Source: Shewanella cyperi (lineage in GTDB: Bacteria; Pseudomonadota; Gammaproteobacteria; Enterobacterales; Shewanellaceae). From it: a DNA stretch of 64,000 bases. Positions within the stretch are counted from its first letter, which is position 1. Every line of letters begins with the position of its first letter. The DNA lies in the NCBI RefSeq assembly GCF_017354985.1, contig NZ_CP071501.1, positions 825,501 to 889,500 on the forward strand, written 5' to 3'. Below the pieces are notes generated by a model. That model was not told the origin of the DNA. It made no database searches and saw nothing but the letters and a program-made list of their open reading frames with translations. Shown piece after piece: positions 17,092 through 26,669 of this stretch. The translations under genes were made by a program, and so were the position numbers.

Positions 17092-19980
17092 ATGACCAAG
17101 CAAACCCTCACCCAACTGGAACAGCACGAGCTGTTTCTTTCCCGCCACATTGGACCGGACAGTGTTCAGCAGCAGGAGATGCTCAACTTTGTTGGTGCCG
17201 AATCCCTGGATGATCTGACCAAGCAAATCGTGCCCGAGGCCATTCGCCTTGACCGTGAGCTGGCCGTAGGCCCGTCTTGTTCCGAGGCCGAAGGTCTGTC
17301 CTATATTCGCGCCCTGGCCGATAAAAACCAGGTATTCAAGAGCTACATAGGTCTGGGTTACTACGGTACCGAAGTGCCAAACGTTATCCTGCGCAACGTG
17401 CTGGAAAACCCAGGCTGGTACACTGCCTACACCCCTTACCAGCCCGAGATTGCCCAGGGCCGCCTGGAAGCCATATTGAACTTCCAACAGCTGGCCATCG
17501 ACCTGACAGGTCTGGACCTGGCATCCGCTTCTCTGCTGGACGAAGCCACCGCCGCTGCCGAGGCTATGGCCCTGGCCAAGCGTGTTTCCAAGGCCAAGAA
17601 AGCCAATGCTTTCTTCGTTGCCGACGACGTGTTCCCGCAAACCCTGGACGTGGTAAAGACCCGTGCCGAGTGTTTCGGTTTTGACATTGTGACCGGCCCT
17701 GCAAGCGATGCCCTGAACCATGACAACCTGTTCGGTGCCATGTTCCAGTACACCAACAGCCAGGGTCAGCTGACCGACTTCACCGAGCTGTTTGTCAAGC
17801 TGGCCGAGAAGAACGTGATTGTCACCGTCGGTGCCGACATCATGTCGCTCATTCTGCTCAAGAGCCCAGGCGCCATGGGTGCCGACGTGGTATTCGGCTC
17901 AGCCCAGCGCTTCGGTGTACCCATGGGCTTTGGTGGCCCACACGCCGCCTTCTTCGTTTCCAAGGACGAGCACAAGCGCTCCATGCCCGGCCGTATTATC
18001 GGTGTGTCCAAGGACAGCCGTGGCAATACCGCCCTGCGTATGGCGATGCAAACCCGTGAACAGCACATCCGCCGCGAAAAGGCCAACTCCAACATCTGTA
18101 CCGCCCAGGTGCTGCTGGCCAACATGGCGTCTTTCTACGCCGTGTACCATGGTCCACAGGGCCTGAAAGTGATCGCCGAGCGCATTCACCGTCTGGCCGA
18201 CATCCTGGCCGCCGGTCTGGCAGCCAAGGGCGTGTCCCTGGTGAACAACCAGTGGTTCGATACCATCAGCTTCAAGGGCGATGTGGCCGCCATCCGCGCC
18301 CGTGCCCTGGCCGCCGGTGTGAACCTGCGCTTTGACGCCGACGGCGTCATGGGCGTTGCCCTGGCCGAAACCACTACCCGTGCCGATGTGGCCGAACTGT
18401 TCGACATTATCCTCGGTGCCGGTCACGGTCTGGATTGCGCTGCCCTGGATGCCGAGATTGTCGCCAAGGGTTCAAGCTCTATCCCTGCCGCCCTGGTGCG
18501 TCAGGAAGCCTTCCTGACCCACCCGACCTTCAACCGCTACCACAGCGAAACCGAAATGATGCGCTACATCAAGCGCCTGGAGAACAAGGATCTGGCCCTC
18601 AACCACTCCATGATCTCCCTCGGTTCCTGCACCATGAAGCTGAACGCCGCGGTGGAAATGATCCCCGTCAGCTGGCCCGAGTTTGCCAACATGCACCCCT
18701 TCTGCCCATCCGAGCAGGCCCAGGGTTATGCCCAGCTGATCAAGGAATTGTCCGATTGGCTGGTGGACATCACAGGCTACGACGCCGTGTGCATGCAGCC
18801 CAACTCAGGTGCCCAGGGCGAATACGCCGGCCTGCTGGCCATCAAGAAGTACCACGAGTCCCGTGGCGAAGGTCACCGTAACGTGTGTCTGATCCCTCAG
18901 TCCGCCCACGGTACCAACCCAGCCTCGGCCCAACTGGCCGGTATGAAGGTTGTGGTTACCGCCTGTGACAAGCAGGGCAACGTGGATCTGGACGACCTGC
19001 GCGCCAAGGCCGCCGAAGTGGCCGACAGCCTGTCCTGTATCATGATCACCTATCCGTCCACCCACGGTGTGTACGAAGAGACAGTGCGTGACATCTGCGA
19101 CATCATTCACCAGCACGGTGGCCAGGTGTACCTGGACGGCGCCAACATGAACGCCCAGGTGGGTCTGACCGCTCCCGGCTTTATCGGTGCCGACGTATCG
19201 CACCTGAACCTGCACAAGACCTTCGCCATCCCACACGGCGGCGGTGGTCCAGGCATGGGCCCCATAGGCGTGAAGAAACATCTGGCACCATTTGTGGCCG
19301 GTCACGCCGTGGTCAAGCAAGGCATTGAAAGCGACAACAACGGCGCCGTATCTGCCGCACCGTTCGGCAGCGCCGGTATCCTGCCAATCAGCTGGATGTA
19401 CATCAAGCTGCTGGGTACCAAGGGCCTGACCCGTTCTACCCAGACCGCCATGCTGAACGCCAACTACCTGACCAAGAAGCTGTCCGAGCACTACCCAGTG
19501 CTGTTCCGCGGCCGTAACGATCGTATTGCCCACGAGTGCATCATCGACCTGCGTCCGCTGAAAGAAGCCTCCGGCGTGACCGAGATGGATGTGGCCAAGC
19601 GTCTGAACGACTATGGTTTCCACGCGCCCACCATGAGCTTCCCCGTGGCCGGTACCCTGATGATTGAACCCACAGAGTCCGAGTCCAAGGTAGAGCTGGA
19701 CCGCTTCATCGAGGCCATGGTTGCCATCCGCGGCGAAATTGCCAAGGTGGAAGCCGGTGAGTGGCCTGCGGACAACAACCCGCTGCACAACGCGCCGCAC
19801 ACCCTGGAAGACATCATGGACCCGGCATTTGATGCCCGTCCATACAGCCGTGAACTGGCGGTGTTCCCCACCGCTGCGGTGAAGGCCAACAAGTTCTGGC
19901 CAACCGTGAACCGTATCGATGACGTGTACGGCGACCGGAACCTGTTCTGTGCCTGTGTGCCAATGAGTGACTACGAGTAA
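17092..19980 (+). CDS. gcvP: Glycine dehydrogenase (decarboxylating), P protein
   Basis: A 962-residue fused P protein, the normal length of the single-chain form. The N-terminal half begins FLSRHIGPD; the C-terminal half has the PLP lysine at residue 709 in [18 protein letters not shown], preceded by [10 protein letters not shown]. It decarboxylates glycine and loads the aminomethyl group on GcvH. AAGGTTT lies before the ATG, 108 bp after gcvH. Codon use is noticeably optimised compared with neighbouring genes, suggesting high expression. Confidence 0.97.
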   Translation: MTKQTLTQLEQHELFLSRHIGPDSVQQQEMLNFVGAESLDDLTKQIVPEAIRLDRELAVGPSCSEAEGLSYIRALADKNQVFKSYIGLGYYGTEVPNVILRNVLENPGWYTAYTPYQPEIAQGRLEAILNFQQLAIDLTGLDLASASLLDEATAAAEAMALAKRVSKAKKANAFFVADDVFPQTLDVVKTRAECFGFDIVTGPASDALNHDNLFGAMFQYTNSQGQLTDFTELFVKLAEKNVIVTVGADIMSLILLKSPGAMGADVVFGSAQRFGVPMGFGGPHAAFFVSKDEHKRSMPGRIIGVSKDSRGNTALRMAMQTREQHIRREKANSNICTAQVLLANMASFYAVYHGPQGLKVIAERIHRLADILAAGLAAKGVSLVNNQWFDTISFKGDVAAIRARALAAGVNLRFDADGVMGVALAETTTRADVAELFDIILGAGHGLDCAALDAEIVAKGSSSIPAALVRQEAFLTHPTFNRYHSETEMMRYIKRLENKDLALNHSMISLGSCTMKLNAAVEMIPVSWPEFANMHPFCPSEQAQGYAQLIKELSDWLVDITGYDAVCMQPNSGAQGEYAGLLAIKKYHESRGEGHRNVCLIPQSAHGTNPASAQLAGMKVVVTACDKQGNVDLDDLRAKAAEVADSLSCIMITYPSTHGVYEETVRDICDIIHQHGGQVYLDGANMNAQVGLTAPGFIGADVSHLNLHKTFAIPHGGGGPGMGPIGVKKHLAPFVAGHAVVKQGIESDNNGAVSAAPFGSAGILPISWMYIKLLGTKGLTRSTQTAMLNANYLTKKLSEHYPVLFRGRNDRIAHECIIDLRPLKEASGVTEMDVAKRLNDYGFHAPTMSFPVAGTLMIEPTESESKVELDRFIEAMVAIRGEIAKVEAGEWPADNNPLHNAPHTLEDIMDPAFDARPYSRELAVFPTAAVKANKFWPTVNRIDDVYGDRNLFCACVPMSDYE

Positions 19981-20146
19981 TTGCTGCTTGGACTCGCTAC
20001 TGCGGCGTTAAATCTCGGTTCCAGTGGCCATTGACCTAAGCTCATCGCGAAGAGTCAACTGCGCGCTGGAACCAGCGATTTGCCTTGCATTAGCGTCGTC
20101 AGCAACGCAATTGCGGCCTGATTGAACCCAGGTTCAGTTAGGCAAT

Positions 20147-20175
20147 AAAAAACGAACCCCAGGGTTCGTTTTTTT
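20147..20175 (+). terminator. Terminator of the gcv operon
   Basis: The stem AAAAAACGAACCC (20147-20159) pairs with GGGTTCGTTTTTTT (20162-20175). It lies 170 bp after the gcvP stop; the space before it shows no gene. Confidence 0.88.
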
Positions 20176-20211
20176 ATGGGCTCTTGTTAGCCCCACTAGT
20201 GGTTGGCGTTG

Positions 20212-20480
20212 TTGAAACCCTGGCGGGTTTAGCCGCTGTGCCAGCGGCGAAAGGTCGTGGGTCTCCAACCCACACCCGGGCAAGGGGTATTGCTTGTCCA
20301 ATACCCCTTGCAACCCCAAGGACACCCCACCGACGCTGACAGCCCCTCGGCCTTATGCTGAAAATTGGCTAACGCGTCAGACGCTCATCCCTGATTCGAC
20401 TGACGCTGCTTCGGCATCCATGCCTCGCCACGCCATTTTCAGCAACGCCCTCGGCAGCGTCGGAACGGGGAGTGGTGTAA
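20212..20480 (+). repeat. Structured non-coding repeat, copy R1
   Basis: First copy of a repeat family found at three places in this window. It contains three hairpins in fixed order: GCCGCTG/CAGCGGC (20232-20248), GTGGGT/ACCCAC (20257-20273) and GCAAGGGGTATT/AATACCCCTTGC (20280-20311). A segment AACGCGTCAGACGCTCATCC at 20371-20390 recurs inverted in copy R3. Open frames across it have unnatural compositions, so I treat it as non-coding. Orientation is defined by the order of these hairpins. Confidence 0.75.
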
Positions 20481-20544
20481 CGGTCTGGCTTCAGCTCTTT
20501 GATTCGAAAGTTCACTGATGCCGGAGAGGAATACCTTTAATCAA

Positions 20545-20990
20545 GCACTGCCGCACCAGTGACCATCGGCGACAGGACGTCGCCGCTGAGCCTCCAGGGA
20601 GGGATTCACGGCGTGTCACTGGGGTGGCAGTGCGAAAGCCCACGGCCGGTGATTTATGGCATCCGATGCCGGAAGTTAAGACGAAGCAAGAGATAGCCGC
20701 TGTGCCAGCGGCAGAAAGTCGTGGGTCTCCAACCCACACCCGGGGAAAGGGGGCAGTGTCGACTTGCCCCCTTATCCAATCCCCCAGCGACCCCCAGCCG
20801 GAGCCGAAAGCCCCTCGGCCTCTTGAGCTTGGTCTTGCTACAGCTTCGGACTCGCGTCCTGCTCGACCGAAGCAGCCTCGGTATCCCTACCTCGGCTACG
20901 CGCCCATGCTCATCGTCCTCAGCGGCTCCGAAGGGGGAACAGGTGCAACAGTTCAGCACTGTTGCTTTTCCTGTAGTCCCCTGTAGCCAA
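20545..20990 (+). repeat. Structured non-coding repeat, copy R2
   Basis: It begins with the block GCACTGCCGCACCAGTGACC that opens other full copies. A GGCGAC/GTCGCC hairpin follows (about 20569-20585), then a CACTGG...GGCAGTGCGAA stretch and GGCATCCGATGCC. The three core hairpins come next (20696-20712, 20721-20737, and AAGGGGGCA/TGCCCCCTT at 20747-20773). It ends with GCGGCTCCGAAGGGGGAA and CAACAG. No intact gene is visible inside. Confidence 0.75.
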
Positions 20991-20994
20991 AAGG

Positions 20995-21345
20995 AAACAC
21001 CAATAAACTGGAGCGATCATCGACCGAGAGAGCCTGTGTCGGCATAACTCCGTGCTCGCATAGAACACCGTACCCGCTTGAAGCGGCCGAAGGGCATTGA
21101 TGCCTGAAGCGTGGCCGAGGCATGGATGCCGAGGCAGCGTCAGTCGAATCAAGGATGAGCGTCTGACGCGGTAGCGGGAAGGCGTCAAATGCCCGAGGGG
21201 CTTTCCGCTTCGTCGCGGGCGTCCTTTGGGATGCAAGGGGCTTTGGACGCGCAAAGCCCCTTGCCCGGTGTGGTGTGGAACACCACGACTTGCTTCGGCC
21301 GGAAGGCCGACTATTCAGCTGGTAGCCGTAAGGCCAACCTATTGT
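20995..21345 (-). repeat. Structured non-coding repeat, inverted copy R3
   Basis: Read on the minus strand this copy has the same order of hairpins: TCGGCC/GGCCGA (21295-21310), a GTGGTGT/ACACCAC stem (21270-21286) and GCAAGGGGCTTTG/CAAAGCCCCTTGC (21233-21264). The stems differ in sequence from R1 and R2 but still pair. It faces R1, so 20370-20460 and 21100-21180 form a long imperfect inverted repeat. It ends about 300 bp before the AAA ATPase gene. Confidence 0.7.
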
Positions 21346-21645
21346 GGTCAACAACTTCCTGACTGTGAAGTCGGTTGAGCCTCAGTAGGTAAAAGGGGGT
21401 CGCTAACTCACAGGCCGAACATAAATCAAAAAGGCTCAGAATCCCCACCTGATCTAACTCGTTTTTGTCTCGTCGCAAACCAATGCGAGTATTTTAATTT
21501 AGTTAAGCTATTGCTTATGTAGACAAAAATGTTGTCAGATGTTTTTTAGATTTATAAAGTATAGTTGTGATAGTGTATCAACAGCAGAAGGGAAAAGTAC
21601 AAATACAGCATTAGTTTCTGAAAATCAGTTTAGGGAATAAGTATC

Positions 21646-23022
21646 GTGAAAATTGAGAGTATACAGGGAATAATTCCTTTTACAGATAAAAAAATAAAAA
21701 TCGAATTAAATGGTAAAAATTTAATAGTTACTGGTAAAAATGGATGTGGAAAAACTCAGTTACTTGAGTCAATTTTTGAAGTGCTTTTAAGATCTCCTAA
21801 CTTTATGAGTCAAAAGTATGCCTACAAAAATCAACTCGAAAGTCAGCTGAAAAGTTTTAGTCACAATGTTGAAATATATACTGCCAGCATTGACAACGCT
21901 GTTGAAAATATAGAGTCTCAAAAAAAGTTATTGCAAACCAATCTCGCAAACATTCAATTGAAACAAGTTGAGATGAATATTTCTGAACTAGAAAGTCAAG
22001 TGGTTCGCGATAGAGCTCAAATTGAAAATTTTATTTCGAAAATAAATTTAGCTAAAAATAACTTTAATGATCAAGTTTCATCCTTGACCACATATACTGA
22101 AATAAAACAGTCCGAGACAATTAAACATACAGAAGTTTCATACATAGAGAGTGAAGCTAAAATTGAGTTATTAATGTTTTTTGATGCTTTTCGTAAATCT
22201 TCTTTTCAACCTGTTCAGAATATAACCTCTCTAGAGCATGAAAAGCAAAATATTAAGTCTCAAACGACACAGGTAGCTAGAAATAAAGGAAGAGGTAATG
22301 CAGGTTCATTAATTGAGAAGTTTCTTGCAAACTGGGAAGTTAAAAGCGCCTTGAGAGAAAGAAAGCAGGATTTTTCAGTGACCAAAGAGTTGGAACTTTG
22401 GAAGGAAAGGTTTGTAAATCAACTAAAAATACTGCTAGACGATGATTCGACAAATTTACATTTTGACGATGACACGCTTAACTATTCAATTACTCAGAGT
22501 CATAAGATAGACTTTTCATTCAGAGATCTATCTGCTGGGTATTCATCAATCTTAAAAGTATTTACTGAATTGTTAATGACTGTCGAGGTTTCTGATTTTA
22601 CTCCGGAGAATATTACTGGCTTCGTGGTTATAGACGAGCTTGACGCTCATTTGCACCCATCACTACAAAGAAAAGTATTACCTTTTTTCAGTGAGCTATT
22701 TCCAAATGTTCAGTTTATTGTCTCAACTCACTCTCCTTTTGTTACATCTTCCGAAGATGACTCAGTAGTGTATGATTTATCCACTACTACCTTAGTCAAT
22801 GAAGACTTAAGAACATACAGTACTGATGTGATTCTAGGTGCAATTTTTGATGTTCCTAATTACTCAATTTATTTGGAAAATATATTAAATAGATTAGATG
22901 ATGATGCTTATGTTTCTGAAAATATAGGTTCAATAAAAAGACTTTCTCAATCTTTAGGCATTCTGGATGATGAGTCTAAAGTACAGCTGGCTGCCGCAGT
23001 TAATAAGTTTAATAATAAATAG
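21646..23022 (+). CDS. AAA ATPase of a Septu-like defence pair (PtuA-like)
   Basis: A 458-residue SMC/OLD-like ATPase. Walker A is GKNGCGKT at residues 30-37. A long helical, probably coiled-coil region spans about 65-160. The signature-like FRDLSAGYSS, Walker B VVIDELDAHLHPSLQ and H-loop STHSPFV lie in the C-terminal third. No TOPRIM domain is visible. The GTG start follows AGGGAATAAGTATC. It is 15 bp upstream of an HNH nuclease gene, the two-gene layout of Septu (PtuA-PtuB) anti-phage systems. Base composition is strongly AT-rich compared with flanking core genes, indicating transfer. No reverse transcriptase is nearby, so a retron using the same effector pair is unlikely. Confidence 0.85.
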   Translation: MKIESIQGIIPFTDKKIKIELNGKNLIVTGKNGCGKTQLLESIFEVLLRSPNFMSQKYAYKNQLESQLKSFSHNVEIYTASIDNAVENIESQKKLLQTNLANIQLKQVEMNISELESQVVRDRAQIENFISKINLAKNNFNDQVSSLTTYTEIKQSETIKHTEVSYIESEAKIELLMFFDAFRKSSFQPVQNITSLEHEKQNIKSQTTQVARNKGRGNAGSLIEKFLANWEVKSALRERKQDFSVTKELELWKERFVNQLKILLDDDSTNLHFDDDTLNYSITQSHKIDFSFRDLSAGYSSILKVFTELLMTVEVSDFTPENITGFVVIDELDAHLHPSLQRKVLPFFSELFPNVQFIVSTHSPFVTSSEDDSVVYDLSTTTLVNEDLRTYSTDVILGAIFDVPNYSIYLENILNRLDDDAYVSENIGSIKRLSQSLGILDDESKVQLAAAVNKFNNK

Positions 23023-23037
23023 AAAGGACTTCTTAGT

Positions 23038-23703
23038 ATGTTCAATGTGGTAAGAACAAATCCAGCTCCTCAACCAATTTTAGATGGAATAAGAAACCAT
23101 AATCATCCCCTAATACTAGAAGAGTTAAGTCGGATGTTTTACTCAAAATGTTACATCTGTGAGGTTTTAGATCCGCAAGCTTGTGCGGTAGAGCACTTTG
23201 ATGCAACTAACGCGGACAGGGTTGACTGGAATAATTTGTATTTTGCTTGTCATAGATGTAATTCGAACTTCAAAAATGCTAATTACAATAATTTGATAGA
23301 TCCAGCTGACCCTAACACTGATGTGTTTAGAGCAATTAAACATAAGTTCCCTACCACGCCAAACAGTCACGTTGAAATATCTAGAAATGAAGCTGTACAA
23401 AATTCTCCTAGTATTTCTCAAACTATTGAGCTAATTGATAAAGTTTTTAATGACGATTCAACAGGTAATAGGAAAATAACTCGTACAATGTTACGTAAAA
23501 AATTGTTTTCTATTCTGGTAAAAGTATTCAAAGAGATATCTGTTATTTCGGATGATGATAGTACTCCTCAACAGAAAAAAGAAGCAGAAGAAAAAATTAT
23601 TCATTTTTTAAGAGTAGAACAGGAGTTTTCTGCATTCATAAGATGGATGGTGTTAGATGATCAAACATTGAGACGGTTGTTTGAACAGTATATTAGAGAT
23701 TAA
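23038..23703 (+). CDS. HNH endonuclease of a Septu-like defence pair (PtuB-like)
   Basis: A 221-residue HNH protein. The nuclease core is near the N-terminus: zinc Cys pair C38/C41 (KCYICE), catalytic EHF at 52-54, Asn in DWNNLYFAC, and the second Cys pair C71/C74 (CHRCNSNFKN). The C-terminal 130 residues are helical and unassigned. In Septu, the PtuB nuclease works with the PtuA ATPase to degrade phage nucleic acid or to cause abortive infection. AAAGGA precedes the ATG. Low GC, like the ATPase gene, suggests they moved together. Confidence 0.85.
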   Translation: MFNVVRTNPAPQPILDGIRNHNHPLILEELSRMFYSKCYICEVLDPQACAVEHFDATNADRVDWNNLYFACHRCNSNFKNANYNNLIDPADPNTDVFRAIKHKFPTTPNSHVEISRNEAVQNSPSISQTIELIDKVFNDDSTGNRKITRTMLRKKLFSILVKVFKEISVISDDDSTPQQKKEAEEKIIHFLRVEQEFSAFIRWMVLDDQTLRRLFEQYIRD

Positions 23704-23732
23704 TTGCCTTGCCTCGACATATGTTATCCATC

Positions 23733-23776
23733 GCCCAACACCCTCGGCAGCCCAAAAAGGGGAAACGGTGTAACGG
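23733..23776 (+). repeat. 3' remnant of the structured repeat (R4)
   Basis: GCCCAACACCCTCGGCAGCC, then AAAAAGGGGAAACGGTGTAAC, matches the 3' end of full copies (for example 44467-44525). It lies 30 bp after the nuclease stop, so the defence pair is bordered by repeat sequence on both sides. Confidence 0.65.
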
Positions 23777-23870
23777 ATCGGTTTCGGTGCTACGTGTTGG
23801 GCTGAAGTGGTAATCCAACTTGGGCACAGGGCTACTTCCGAGTGCACAGATGGCGAGGTTGAATTTAACC

Positions 23871-24686
23871 TCAGCGCCTAAGCAACGCCTTGCTTCTATA
23901 TTGCCCTGGGGTGATGCCAATCACCTGCTTAAATTCGCGGATGAAGTGGGCCTGGTCGTAGAAACCGGCGTGGTAGCCTATGTCGGTGAGGGACTGGTCG
24001 CTGTCTTGCCTGAGCAGGTCCCGGGCGAAGGAGGTGCGCTGCAATATGCTGTAATACTTGGGCGACAGGCCCAGGTTTTGCTGGAACAGGCGCTCGAGCT
24101 GGCGCTGACTGACATCCAGCTCCGCCATCAGGCTGTGGATGTCTGCCTGGCCCCTGTGCTTGTCTATCCAGTTCACCGCATGCTGAATTCTCGGCTCTGT
24201 GCTTTCCCCCAGACCGCTGGCGGCCAGGTATTGCAGCAAGGAGGCTTCCAACAGGGCGATGCGCTCGGCCGTGGTTGGCAGGGCCGCCAGCTTTTCTACC
24301 AGGTCATCACCCAGGATTGCCAGCGACAGATCCCGGGGCGTCAACAACTGGCCCAGCATGTCCGACAGCGGGCAGCGGAAAAAGGCCCGCCCGGCGCCGG
24401 GCCAAAAGCGAATGCCGAGTGCATCGACCTTGCCTGCGAGTTCAAGCTTGGTGCTGTGCTTGGTGGGGCCATTGATCAGGCAATGGGACAGGTATTGACC
24501 GCCATCGAAGGTGAGCGGGTCAGCAAAATTGAAGAATACGCCGCTGCCGCCTTCCGGGTGCATGAACTCTGTGACCAGGGGCGCCGGGCCCGCTGGCTTG
24601 AAGATGCTCCAGTAGCAGCTGATAAAGGGCCGCAACCGGGGGCAGGGTTGGAAACGCTGAAAACCAAGATGAGGCAGTGTCGACAT
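23871..24686 (-). CDS. AraC family transcriptional regulator
   Basis: A 271-residue regulator. The C-terminal 100 residues carry the double helix-turn-helix: LDVSQRQLERLFQQNLGLSP, then the LTDIGYHAGFYDQAHFIREF signature and a TPGQYR end. The N-terminal part (SCYWSIFKPAG, EFMHPEGGSG) resembles the DUF6597 sensory domain, whose ligand is unknown. The frame extends to 24878, but AAGGAAGG precedes the ATG at 24686 at proper spacing. It is divergent from the thioredoxin-like gene at 24891, a possible target. Confidence 0.88.
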   Translation of the reverse strand: MSTLPHLGFQRFQPCPRLRPFISCYWSIFKPAGPAPLVTEFMHPEGGSGVFFNFADPLTFDGGQYLSHCLINGPTKHSTKLELAGKVDALGIRFWPGAGRAFFRCPLSDMLGQLLTPRDLSLAILGDDLVEKLAALPTTAERIALLEASLLQYLAASGLGESTEPRIQHAVNWIDKHRGQADIHSLMAELDVSQRQLERLFQQNLGLSPKYYSILQRTSFARDLLRQDSDQSLTDIGYHAGFYDQAHFIREFKQVIGITPGQYRSKALLRR

Positions 24687-24890
24687 AAAGACGCCTTCCT
24701 TGTATCGGTAGTCGCAGTATATCAAAGCCATGCGCTGTGCACAGATTTCCCTGGCTGTGGGCGCAGCATGTCGGAAAAGTACAATTCCCGCCGCCAGCCC
24801 CCAGCTATGCTGCCTCAGTCGCAGCGCCGGTGCCTTTGAATTCTTAGCCTGGCGCGCAACCCGAATTATTTCTGACAATGGGGATCCCGG

Positions 24891-26024
24891 ATGTTAAAGC
24901 GTAAAAGCCAACTAATGAAATTGCTCGTCGCCAGCCTCGCCGCTCTGAGCCTGGGCCAGGCGCTGGCAGAAGAAGACTACAGCGCCGAAGGGGAGAGAAG
25001 GGCCAAACTGGCGGGCAAGGGGCTGCTTGGAACAACAGCCCCACAGCTGCTGATCAAGACCCTTGATGGCAAGACCATAGATTTAAGCCAGCTTTATGGT
25101 CACAAGCCGGTCTACATCAAATATTGGGCGACCTGGTGTGCCCCCTGCCGCAAACAAATGCCCGGCTTTGAAGCGCTTTATCAAAAGTACGGTGAGCAAA
25201 TTCAGGTGATAGCCGTTAACACCGGGCTCAGCGACGATCTCAAATCCGTCAGTGCCTTTAAGGACAAGGCGGGGCTCTCCATGCCGATTGCCATTGATGA
25301 TGGCACCCTGGCGCGGGCGCTGAATTTCCGGGTAACGCCGCAGCATCTGCTGATCAATAAACGCGGTGAGTTTGCCTATGTGGGTCATGAGGACGATGGC
25401 AATTTCTATCGGGCACTGGAGCAGGTGATTGCCGAGGAAGCGCCCGAGGTGGCCCCGACAGCCTCGGTTATCGCCACCCAAATCAAAGGCTATGACATAG
25501 GCGATAAGCTGGCTCCCATCAGCCTGAAGTCAATTGCCAACCAAGGCTTTAGCGTACCGGCTGGAAACAGTGTTGGCGCACCGGCGACCAACAGCGCCAG
25601 CCTGCCTTCGACCAGCAGCGACGCCAAGGAAACCGTGCTGGTGTTTTTTGCCCCCTGGTGTGAATGGTATCTGGAGCAAACCGAGCCACTAACCTCAAAG
25701 TCCTGCACTCTGGTGCGACAGATGCTGGAAAGTCATGGCACTGACAGACCAGATGACAGCGACACCCAGTGGTTATCCGTCTCAACCAATCTGTGGACCT
25801 CCAAAGAGGATTTAACCGAATATCAAGCCAGCCATGGCGCTGTGGGGCCGATCATATTTGATGCAGATGGCGAGCTGTTTGCCAGGTTCGGTGTCACCCA
25901 GGTGCCGACCGTTATCACTGTGGATCAAGCGGGCAGGGTGACCGACAAGGTGGATTTCAGACAGCGGGGCTTTAAGGAAAAGGTCACGGCGCTGTTCTCA
26001 AAGGCATCATTCTCCAAGCCATAA
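24891..26024 (+). CDS. Exported protein with two thioredoxin-like domains
   Basis: A 377-residue protein. An N-terminal signal peptide (LLVASLAALSLGQALA) leads into a TlpA/ResA-type domain with an active CxxC (YWATWCAPCRKQMPG, about residues 78-92) and cis-Pro VTPQHLL. A linker rich in Ala, Ser and Pro follows, then a second thioredoxin fold (VFFAPWCEWYLEQT ... VPTVITVD) whose motif has lost the second cysteine. It probably acts as a periplasmic thiol-disulfide protein. Start at 24891 or 24915 is unresolved; both keep the signal peptide. Confidence 0.75.
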   Translation: MLKRKSQLMKLLVASLAALSLGQALAEEDYSAEGERRAKLAGKGLLGTTAPQLLIKTLDGKTIDLSQLYGHKPVYIKYWATWCAPCRKQMPGFEALYQKYGEQIQVIAVNTGLSDDLKSVSAFKDKAGLSMPIAIDDGTLARALNFRVTPQHLLINKRGEFAYVGHEDDGNFYRALEQVIAEEAPEVAPTASVIATQIKGYDIGDKLAPISLKSIANQGFSVPAGNSVGAPATNSASLPSTSSDAKETVLVFFAPWCEWYLEQTEPLTSKSCTLVRQMLESHGTDRPDDSDTQWLSVSTNLWTSKEDLTEYQASHGAVGPIIFDADGELFARFGVTQVPTVITVDQAGRVTDKVDFRQRGFKEKVTALFSKASFSKP

Positions 26025-26113
26025 AGCCAAGCCGCGAATGTTGGCTACTGGGCATGGATGCCTTATTCATGGATTTTCACCGGGCCAATTCATGTTGAGT
26101 AGCTGTTCAATTT

Positions 26114-26142
26114 GAGCCGCTATTCACTTTGCGGCTCTTTAT
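26114..26142 (+). terminator. Probable terminator of the thioredoxin-like gene
   Basis: GAGCCGC (26114-26120) pairs with GCGGCTC (26131-26137), followed by TTTATT. It is weak but properly placed for the + strand gene ending at 26024. Confidence 0.55.
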
Positions 26143-26549
26143 TCACTTTGGGTTCCGGGCCCTGTGTGCCAATCCAGGATTATCGGCGCATCAGCGCAAA
26201 CCCAGGCCGTCAGGCGCATGCCTTCGCGCAGCACCCCGGGGGCGGATTCGATTTTTGGCCAGTCATCCGTGTTAAAGGGTCTGCCTTCAAGGAAGAGTTG
26301 CGCCAGCAGATCATGGTGGGCGTCCCCCTGCAGATTGACGGATTCCGTGGTGTCGGCATCCGTTGCCAGGGTGAGGCTGAGGGATTGTCCCCGGTGTTGA
26401 TAGCGGGTCACTGTGCCGGTCCAGGAGGTCAGCAGATTGGGGTCGCAAGTGACAAACTCAGGCACCCGCAGGCGACCTGTTTGTGCCAAGGGCTCTGCCA
26501 TGGCCTGTGGTGAGCTGAGTGCGATAGCCAACAGTATGACTCTTATCAT
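26139..26549 (-). CDS. Small exported hypothetical protein
   Basis: A 136-residue protein with a clear signal peptide (VILLAIALSSPQAMA) and a mature part of about 115 residues containing two cysteines (FVTCDPN and AWVCADAP) that could form a disulfide. The end DWHTGPGTQ is polar. No family is recognised. The start codon lies inside a 13-bp tandem repeat, so its leader is unusual. It stands alone between two terminators. Confidence 0.6.
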   Translation of the reverse strand: MIRVILLAIALSSPQAMAEPLAQTGRLRVPEFVTCDPNLLTSWTGTVTRYQHRGQSLSLTLATDADTTESVNLQGDAHHDLLAQLFLEGRPFNTDDWPKIESAPGVLREGMRLTAWVCADAPIILDWHTGPGTQSE

Positions 26550-26598
26550 TTGAATACCTCATTTGAATGCTTCATTTGAATGCTTCATATGAATGCCT
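26547..26598 (-). repeat. 13-bp tandem repeat over a start codon
   Basis: Four units of CATTTGAATGCTT (two diverged) run from the start codon of the 26549 gene upstream. On the coding strand each of the first three units carries an ATG in a different frame. Compared with the array at 12661 (opposite strand, rotated), 10 of 13 positions agree. Confidence 0.85.
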
Positions 26599-26613
26599 CG
26601 GACGTTAAAAAAT

Positions 26614-26640
26614 AAAAGAGGCACCGGGGTGCCTCTTTTT
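26614..26640. terminator. Terminator after the metalloprotease gene
   Basis: AAAAGAGGCACC pairs with GGTGCCTCTTTT, with A and T runs on both sides. It serves the minus strand gene ending at 26670 and may also block transcription from the left. Confidence 0.85.
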
Positions 26641-26669
26641 TCACAGTCATTTCTGAAGCGCGTTAAGCA

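Noticed and set aside
20250-20311. tRNA-like hairpin with ACCCAC and CCGGG
   Set aside because: No acceptor stem, anticodon arm or CCA pairing; the hairpin belongs to the repeat element.
20180-23800. Retron with ATPase/HNH effectors
   Set aside because: No reverse transcriptase frame exists in the island, and the structured repeats occur elsewhere without these effectors.
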